Source of the DNA: an uncultured Nitrososphaera sp.
GTDB lineage: Archaea; Thermoproteota; Nitrososphaeria; Nitrososphaerales; Nitrososphaeraceae
Length of the DNA stretch: 9,107 nt
Assembly: GCF_946478925.1 (NCBI RefSeq)
Contig: NZ_CAMLDP010000072.1
Coordinates: 1 to 9,107 of the forward strand
Direction of reading: 5' to 3'
Shown: positions 5,294 to 9,107 of the stretch, one piece after another
Numbering within the stretch: the first letter of the stretch is position 1
Layout of the letters: each line of letters opens with the position of its first letter
Position numbers and translations under genes: made by a program
The notes under the pieces: generated by a model
Seen by the model: only the letters and a program-made list of their open reading frames with translations
Told to the model about the DNA's origin: nothing
Databases searched by the model: none

Positions 5294-7071
5294 GCAGCAA
5301 CAACAAAAAGTACCTCGCTCCAATGGTGATAGCAGCCATGTTGTTTGCGCCGCTTGCAGCCTTTGCACAAAGCGAAGCAGACATTGTGAACGCCAACCTG
5401 AGCGGTCCTGTGTTCCTCGACGCGTTCTGGACTGACAGGACCACGGCGCCCCCGGCAGGCACCTCGCTTTCAAAGGTCGAAGTCGCGCCCGGAGAAGGCG
5501 CGTCCGTTCTTGCCGTGACACTTGTCAACAGGGGGTTCTCTGACATCACCTCGGTGACTGGGACCATTTCGCTTCCATCAGGGTTCAGCTCTTCCCAGTC
5601 CAACCAGGCAGTCGCGTCGTACAACGGCATAGTCACGGCGGGGAACACGTTCACGCTCTTTTTCCAAGTAGACGTCTCCAAGGTGTCAATCCAGAACTAT
5701 AGCGCCAACCTTAAGGTAGAGTATTCCAGGACGCTAGAATCCGGCATGCCAAGGACGGCAAACATCAATGTCCCGTTCAAGGTGTTTGGCAAGGTAATCC
5801 TTGACGCTTCGTCAGAAGGAGGGGTCACGCCGGGAACCTCGGGCAATGTCGCAATCAAGATAACAAACACTGGAAGCGCGCCGGCCACGGGAGTCGTAGT
5901 GACCGTTCCAGGCTCATCAGGCGTCAACCCCACCACGCAGCAGGCGTCAATTGTGGCTGTGGGCAAGAAATCGTTTGAAATCGGGACGATTGCCCCAGGA
6001 AACTCTACCAGGATAGAGCCGGTCCTGTACGCCAGCAACTCTGCTGGCGAGACGCTCCAGACGGTCCCGCTAGACATAACGTACGGCAACACGTACGGCG
6101 AGAGAAAAAACACTACCGTGCCGGTCGGTCTCATCGTCCTGCCGACGTCTTCAAACTCGCCTTTGAGCGTGACGCCTGTGGGCAACTCTTCCATAATGAC
6201 TGCAGGTAAGATAACCGACCTGAAGGTGTCGCTTGCAAACAACGGCAACCAGCAGCTGTCAAACGTGGTGGCCTCGATAAGCTCGACTGCAGAGCAGATA
6301 AAGATCCTCGGCAAGACCAGCTGGACGGTTGGCGACTTGGCACCGGGCGCAAGCCAAGAGATAACGACGCAGGTGTTTTCGTCGACCGACATGATAGGCA
6401 AGGCCGCGACGTTCAAGCTCACTGTCCAGCGCACTGTGGTTGGGCAGCCAGAAATAGAGACGTTTGACATCGGCACTTATGTCGACGGCGAGATAAGCGT
6501 CAAGGCGTACGACATTGGCGTGACCTACATCGGCGGCGTTCCCAACATATCGGGCAACCTGCTCAACGAAGGAAACGTGCTTGCGCTCTTTACAACGGTA
6601 GAGGTGACAAGCGCAGACGGCCTTGCAAATTCGCTTCCGCCGCAGCAGTACCTCGGCGACCTGACGGCAAACTCGCCTCTCCCGTTCAGCATACCGATTC
6701 ACGTCGCAAACGGCACTGCGGCAGGGACGTACCCCATAGAACTGAGGGTGCAGTACAAGGACAGCCTGAGGCAGCTGCATACATTTGACATCAAGACCAA
6801 CGCCAACTTTGTGCCCCAGGCACCGGCAGGCAACGCGCAGCAGGCGCAGGCCGCAAGCACCATGATGATGGTAGGCGTCATCGCAGGGGTGATAGCCGCA
6901 GTAGTGATAGCAGTGGTCGTGATACGCATGAGGAAAAAGTCGAAACTAAAGCACACGCTCCAGTTCAGCAAGCAGAACGGCAACAACGGCGGTGACGACA
7001 TCGAGTCAGTCCTGGACAGCCACCTTGGCGGCAGTAGCGGCAGCAAGAAACCAGAAGAGAAGAGCAGATAA
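5290..7071 (+). CDS. Secreted, membrane-anchored protein with S-layer-like (COG1361-type) beta-sandwich repeats
   Basis: A 593-residue extracytoplasmic protein encoded between the ABC ATPase and permease. The N-terminus has Lys6-Lys7, a hydrophobic stretch (about 8-24) and a likely signal-peptidase site after AFA (residue 26). The mature part appears to hold four immunoglobulin-like modules (about 55-165, 170-285, 290-400, 405-505), three carrying recurring LVNRG/ITNTG/LANNG and APG segments typical of COG1361/CARDB-type domains. A transmembrane helix at about 524-546 is followed by the basic stop-transfer sequence RMRKKSK and a polar cytoplasmic tail of about 40 residues. N-glycosylation sequons occur at 36, 238, 274, 299 and 474. 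There are no cysteines. In this operon it probably acts as the external adaptor of the MacB-like machine, in the place that MacA takes in bacteria, though it shows no resemblance to MacA. TTG is chosen as start because of the strong ribosome-binding site. Confidence 0.85.
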   Translation: MSSNNKKYLAPMVIAAMLFAPLAAFAQSEADIVNANLSGPVFLDAFWTDRTTAPPAGTSLSKVEVAPGEGASVLAVTLVNRGFSDITSVTGTISLPSGFSSSQSNQAVASYNGIVTAGNTFTLFFQVDVSKVSIQNYSANLKVEYSRTLESGMPRTANINVPFKVFGKVILDASSEGGVTPGTSGNVAIKITNTGSAPATGVVVTVPGSSGVNPTTQQASIVAVGKKSFEIGTIAPGNSTRIEPVLYASNSAGETLQTVPLDITYGNTYGERKNTTVPVGLIVLPTSSNSPLSVTPVGNSSIMTAGKITDLKVSLANNGNQQLSNVVASISSTAEQIKILGKTSWTVGDLAPGASQEITTQVFSSTDMIGKAATFKLTVQRTVVGQPEIETFDIGTYVDGEISVKAYDIGVTYIGGVPNISGNLLNEGNVLALFTTVEVTSADGLANSLPPQQYLGDLTANSPLPFSIPIHVANGTAAGTYPIELRVQYKDSLRQLHTFDIKTNANFVPQAPAGNAQQAQAASTMMMVGVIAGVIAAVVIAVVVIRMRKKSKLKHTLQFSKQNGNNGGDDIESVLDSHLGGSSGSKKPEEKSR

Positions 7072-8325
7072 ATGAACATCAAGGAAATCTTTGGACTGTC
7101 CATCGATGCGCTGAGGGAGCGCAAGACCAGATCGGCCCTCACGATAATGATGGTAGTGGTCGGAGGCGCGCTCATGGTCGCGCTAAACGGCATGACCGCC
7201 GGCTTTTCCAACTTTATCGGCTACCAGTTCAGCAAGCTGGCGGCAAACGTGCTGTTCGTGACGAGCGCGCAGACCGACAACAGCGGGGGAGGGTTCGGTG
7301 GCGGAGGACCGCCGCCGGCGCCCAAAATAACGCTCAACGAGGCGGTGGTGAGCAGGATACGCTCGCTTCCGTTCGTAAATGACGTCATCCCGTCGTACCA
7401 GGGCGGCATAACGCTTGAGGCAGGTGGCAAAAAGCACGACACGACCGTGTTTTCAATCGACCCGCAAAAGCTGTACGTAATAGCCCCCACCACTACCTTC
7501 GTCGAGGGCTCTAGCATCAGACAGAATGACCCCTCTGCAATAATCCTGGCAGAAAAGGTGGCAAACCCGCCCGGCGACTCTACTCCATTTGCGGTGGTAG
7601 GCCAGACCCTCCGGGCGACGTACACGTTCGTCGACCCTGACACGGGCAAGCAGGAAAAAGAGACACGAAGCTTTGTCGTCTCAGGCATCATGAAGGCCAC
7701 GGGCAACCCGACAGTGGATAATGCGGTCGTGTTCAACCGCATAGCAGGCAACCAGATGCTTCACAAAGCAGGCAAGTACGACGCGCTGCTGGTAGCGGCA
7801 GACTCGGGAGACTTTGTCGATGCAGTAGAGCAGGAGATACGCCACCTGTACGGCAAGGACATCGGAATCACTACTCCAAAGGCGATACTTCAGACCATAC
7901 AGAGTTTCATTGGCGGCTTCAAGTCGTTTACGACCAGCATCGCGCTTGTGGCGCTTCTGGTGGGCGCAGTGGGCATCATCACCACGCTCTATACGTCTGT
8001 CACGGAGCGCATCAGGGAGATAGGCACGATGAAGGCCATCGGCGCGCAGAACAGCTTTATCCTGGTGCTGTTTCTAGTCGAGGCGCTGACCATAGGGGTC
8101 ATTGGCGCCACGGCCGGCATGGGAGTAGGAGTGATGGGAGGCTATGTGCTCGTCGCAGGCTTTGCATCGCAGAGTCCAGACACGCAGAACATGACACCGG
8201 TGTTCCAACTGCAGGACATGGCCACCGTTTGGGGGCTTTCAGTAGGGCTGTCGGTGCTTGCCGGCATGTATCCTGCATGGCGCGCTTCAAGGACACCCCC
8301 GATAGTGGCGCTCAGGCGCGAGTAG
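7072..8325 (+). CDS. ABC transporter permease, MacB/FtsX family
   Basis: A 417-residue permease with the MacB layout: amphipathic N-terminus and TM1 at about 22-42, a large extracytoplasmic domain (about 50-280, MacB_PCD-like), then three helices (about 286-309, 328-362, 384-402). TERIREIGTMKAIGA (311-325) is the cytoplasmic coupling segment that meets the ATPase, and the end PAWRASRTPPIVALRRE (401-417) is the family's C-terminal signature. A Gly/Pro-rich stretch (72-83) lies early in the external domain. ATG directly follows the TAA of the preceding gene with no gap. Family members form homodimers that use mechanotransmission rather than classic transmembrane passage. Substrate is unknown; lipids, peptides, toxic compounds or cell-wall remodelling are all possible. 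Confidence 0.93.
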   Translation: MNIKEIFGLSIDALRERKTRSALTIMMVVVGGALMVALNGMTAGFSNFIGYQFSKLAANVLFVTSAQTDNSGGGFGGGGPPPAPKITLNEAVVSRIRSLPFVNDVIPSYQGGITLEAGGKKHDTTVFSIDPQKLYVIAPTTTFVEGSSIRQNDPSAIILAEKVANPPGDSTPFAVVGQTLRATYTFVDPDTGKQEKETRSFVVSGIMKATGNPTVDNAVVFNRIAGNQMLHKAGKYDALLVAADSGDFVDAVEQEIRHLYGKDIGITTPKAILQTIQSFIGGFKSFTTSIALVALLVGAVGIITTLYTSVTERIREIGTMKAIGAQNSFILVLFLVEALTIGVIGATAGMGVGVMGGYVLVAGFASQSPDTQNMTPVFQLQDMATVWGLSVGLSVLAGMYPAWRASRTPPIVALRRE

Positions 8326-8327
8326 AG

Positions 8328-8465
8328 TCAGTATTTCTGCCAGGGCCTTGCGTGCTTGGTCATGTGGCAGGCTTCGGAGCAGAAGTAGTCGTTGCACATG
8401 TAGCAGAACACAGGATAGTCCTGCGTCTTTTTTCCGCAGGCTCCGCACGTTGCAGACATGTCCAT
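8328..8465 (-). CDS. Small HIT-like zinc-finger protein
   Basis: A 45-residue Cys/His-rich protein. Ligand candidates are Cys7, Cys10, Cys21, Cys24, Cys29, Cys33, His34 and His38, a Cx2C-x10-Cx2C-x4-Cx3C-H pattern with Tyr before the second pair and CSEAC near the end. This resembles the zf-HIT fold and also MYND/B-box-like fingers, so it should bind two zinc ions. Such domains mediate protein contacts; no partner is identifiable. The ATG at 8465 has a second in-frame ATG two codons later (8459) as an alternative start. An in-frame stop at about 8501 rules out a longer N-terminus. The stop codon is 2 bases from that of the convergent permease gene. High density of ordered ligands in a short frame makes coding very likely. 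Confidence 0.78.
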   Translation of the reverse strand: MDMSATCGACGKKTQDYPVFCYMCNDYFCSEACHMTKHARPWQKY

Positions 8466-8470
8466 GGCAG

Positions 8471-8510
8471 TAATATAATACGCAGAAGGGATACTTGTGC
8501 TTTAAAAAAA
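8471..8510 (-). promoter_or_regulatory. AT-rich promoter region of the zinc-finger gene
   Basis: Two TATA-like elements are present: TAATATAATA (8471-8480) and, on the minus strand, T7AAA (8501-8510). Only the second is far enough from ATG 8465 to serve it, with transcription predicted near 8479. The first is centred just 11 bases from the ATG. The T7 run could instead terminate a transcript coming from 8595. Confidence 0.35.
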
Positions 8511-8596
8511 TGCAAAGATGTGGCGCAGTTTGAACAGCCGGCAGAAGGCAGGCGCATTACAACCTGATACATCTTGAGAGGCTTTTTCATGACCTT
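8504..8596 (-). ncRNA. Possible small RNA or long leader of the zinc-finger gene
   Basis: A minus-strand TATA-like sequence CTATAAG (about 8618-8625) predicts transcription from about 8595. AAGATGT and ACATCTT (8515-8521 and 8569-8575) could pair across 47 bases, and the segment ends in seven T residues (8504-8510). An ATG at 8590 opens a 76-codon frame, but it runs out of frame through the zinc-finger gene and resembles no family. A small RNA, a leader or chance are all possible. Confidence 0.2.
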
Positions 8597-8617
8597 GGCC
8601 CAACACTGAAGAGTCGC

Positions 8618-8625
8618 CTTATAGA
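8618..8625 (-). promoter_or_regulatory. TATA-like element in the amoC-zinc finger spacer
   Basis: Minus-strand TCTATAAG is centred about 26 bases from 8595. It lies downstream of the amoC terminator, so it would start a new transcript towards the zinc-finger gene. Confidence 0.35.
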
Positions 8626-8675
8626 AGAGAATCAGTTTTGCAAGATAAAATAGCCAGAGAACTCACTAAGACCAG

Positions 8676-8717
8676 AAAAATAAAAGAAAAAAGGCAGTCT
8701 GGACCTTGCGGCCCAGA
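8676..8717 (-). terminator. amoC transcription terminator: GNRA hairpin plus T-tract
   Basis: Read on the minus strand, an 8-bp stem (8710-8717 with 8698-8705, one G-U pair) closes a GCAA tetraloop. A T-rich run interrupted by C and A (8676-8692) follows. The hairpin starts about 22 bases after the amoC stop. T-tracts alone can terminate archaeal transcription; the hairpin may also stabilise the amoC mRNA 3' end. Confidence 0.6.
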
Positions 8718-8738
8718 TAGAGTCGAAACCCCGTTGTT

Positions 8739-9107
8739 TTATGGGATGGACCTGCTGTACAGCTTGCCTTCGAGTGCGAGCTTGTACAACTCTGCTACAT
8801 ATGGGTTCTTTGCCGGTGTTTCTGCACCCAGTTCCACCAGTCTGGCGTACACTCTGACTACATAGGCCAGAGCGCCCATGAATGCCACTACGACACCCAT
8901 GTTGAACATCCAGTGGTTAGGAACAGAGAAGATTTCCTCGACGAACCAGAAGTGCCACATCTCGTTGACACCGATGGTAAACATCGTGGCTAGGTAGCCG
9001 ATGATGGTTATCTTTAGACCGGTGTTCATCGAGTTGCCTGGACCTCTGAGTATCGGGACTCTTCTGTCGTAGATTGCAACCATACCCCAGCCGACCGGGA
9101 GAGCCAC
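8739..9107 (-). CDS. amoC: Ammonia monooxygenase subunit C, 3' part (5' end outside the window)
   Basis: The last 122 residues of AmoC, an integral membrane subunit of the copper-dependent ammonia monooxygenase that oxidises ammonia to hydroxylamine. The frame is open to the right edge, and the GTG there encodes an internal Val, so about 65 N-terminal residues are missing judging by the usual archaeal length of roughly 190. The fragment holds NSMNTGLKITIIGYLATMF and NEMWHFWFVEEIF, then VPNHWMFNMG and a C-terminus ending in KLYSRSIP, all as I recall them from archaeal AmoC. Asn48, His52 and His65 of the fragment match the Asn/His/His copper-site residues of PmoC. Two hydrophobic helices are visible (about 33-47 and 68-88). 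No amoA or amoB is seen in the window. Confidence 0.95.
   Translation of the reverse strand: MALPVGWGMVAIYDRRVPILRGPGNSMNTGLKITIIGYLATMFTIGVNEMWHFWFVEEIFSVPNHWMFNMGVVVAFMGALAYVVRVYARLVELGAETPAKNPYVAELYKLALEGKLYSRSIP

Noticed and set aside
5697..6476. A 259-codon open frame on the minus strand
   Set aside because: It lies wholly inside the S-layer-like gene, whose signal peptide, domains, membrane helix and ribosome-binding site are convincing. The antisense product resembles nothing and is a by-product of codon bias.
7285..7322. G/C-rich low-complexity stretch in the permease gene
   Set aside because: It encodes a Gly/Pro linker in the external domain; the frame is intact and no repeat expansion or mobile-element signal is seen.
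8420..8440. Inverted repeat CCTGCG/CGCAGG around a T-rich loop, possible terminator of the ABC operon
   Set aside because: It lies in the coding part of the zinc-finger gene, where the T-run is simply Lys codons on the other strand. The T-run is in the loop rather than after the stem, so hairpin termination is not supported.
8229..8567. Plus-strand open frame overlapping the permease end
   Set aside because: It is out of frame with the permease C-terminal signature and antisense to the zinc-finger gene. Its cysteines do not form an ordered pattern.
8360..8590. Minus-strand 76-codon frame with ATG at 8590 next to a TATA-like box
   Set aside because: More than half of it runs out of frame through the zinc-finger gene and the product matches no family. 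The promoter is better explained by a leader or a small RNA.
1..9107. CRISPR arrays, tRNA or rRNA genes, insertion sequences, attachment sites
   Set aside because: I saw no spaced direct repeats, cloverleaf sequences, transposase motifs or terminal inverted repeats; the window reads as core-genome genes.

Overview
The window is from an ammonia-oxidising archaeon (Thaumarchaeota/Nitrososphaeria), most likely of the moderately GC-rich soil lineage (Nitrososphaera type). The main evidence is the minus-strand fragment at the right edge, which reads as archaeal AmoC. Archaeal TATA-type boxes about 25-28 bases before several start codons, frequent GTG/TTG starts, and a cobalamin-dependent methylmalonyl-CoA mutase split into subunits agree with this. 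The genus is inferred from base composition and from remembered family sequences, not from a search.

Left part (1-3300, plus strand): a carbon-fixation block. It has a 71-residue protein of unknown function, the MeaB-type GTPase that loads and protects the mutase, the catalytic subunit of methylmalonyl-CoA mutase (530 aa, without the B12 domain), and methylmalonyl-CoA epimerase. Mutase and epimerase turn (S)-methylmalonyl-CoA into succinyl-CoA, a step of the thaumarchaeal 3-hydroxypropionate/4-hydroxybutyrate cycle. The B12-binding subunit is not in the window.

Middle (3342-4433): a stand-alone asparagine-synthase-type ATP-pyrophosphatase with no glutaminase domain and a Cys-rich C-terminal tail. 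A 46-aa YHS-domain protein on the minus strand meets it tail to tail and overlaps it by 9 bases.

Centre right (4503-8325, plus strand): a 20-bp palindrome of TetR-operator style, then a tightly coupled three-gene operon. The genes encode a MacB/LolD-type ABC ATPase, a secreted and membrane-anchored protein with S-layer-like (COG1361-type) domains, and a MacB/FtsX-type permease. Overlapping stop/start codons, a perfect AAGGAGGT ribosome-binding site inside the first gene, and a TAA-ATG junction argue for one transcript and one machine. It probably exports a substrate or does mechanical work at the cell envelope.

Right part (8328-9107, minus strand): a 45-aa HIT-like zinc-finger protein ending 2 bases from the permease stop, a promoter-bearing spacer that may encode a small RNA, a hairpin-plus-T-tract terminator, and the 3' two thirds of amoC. 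The two tiny Cys-rich genes (YHS and zinc finger) flank the ABC operon on the opposite strand.
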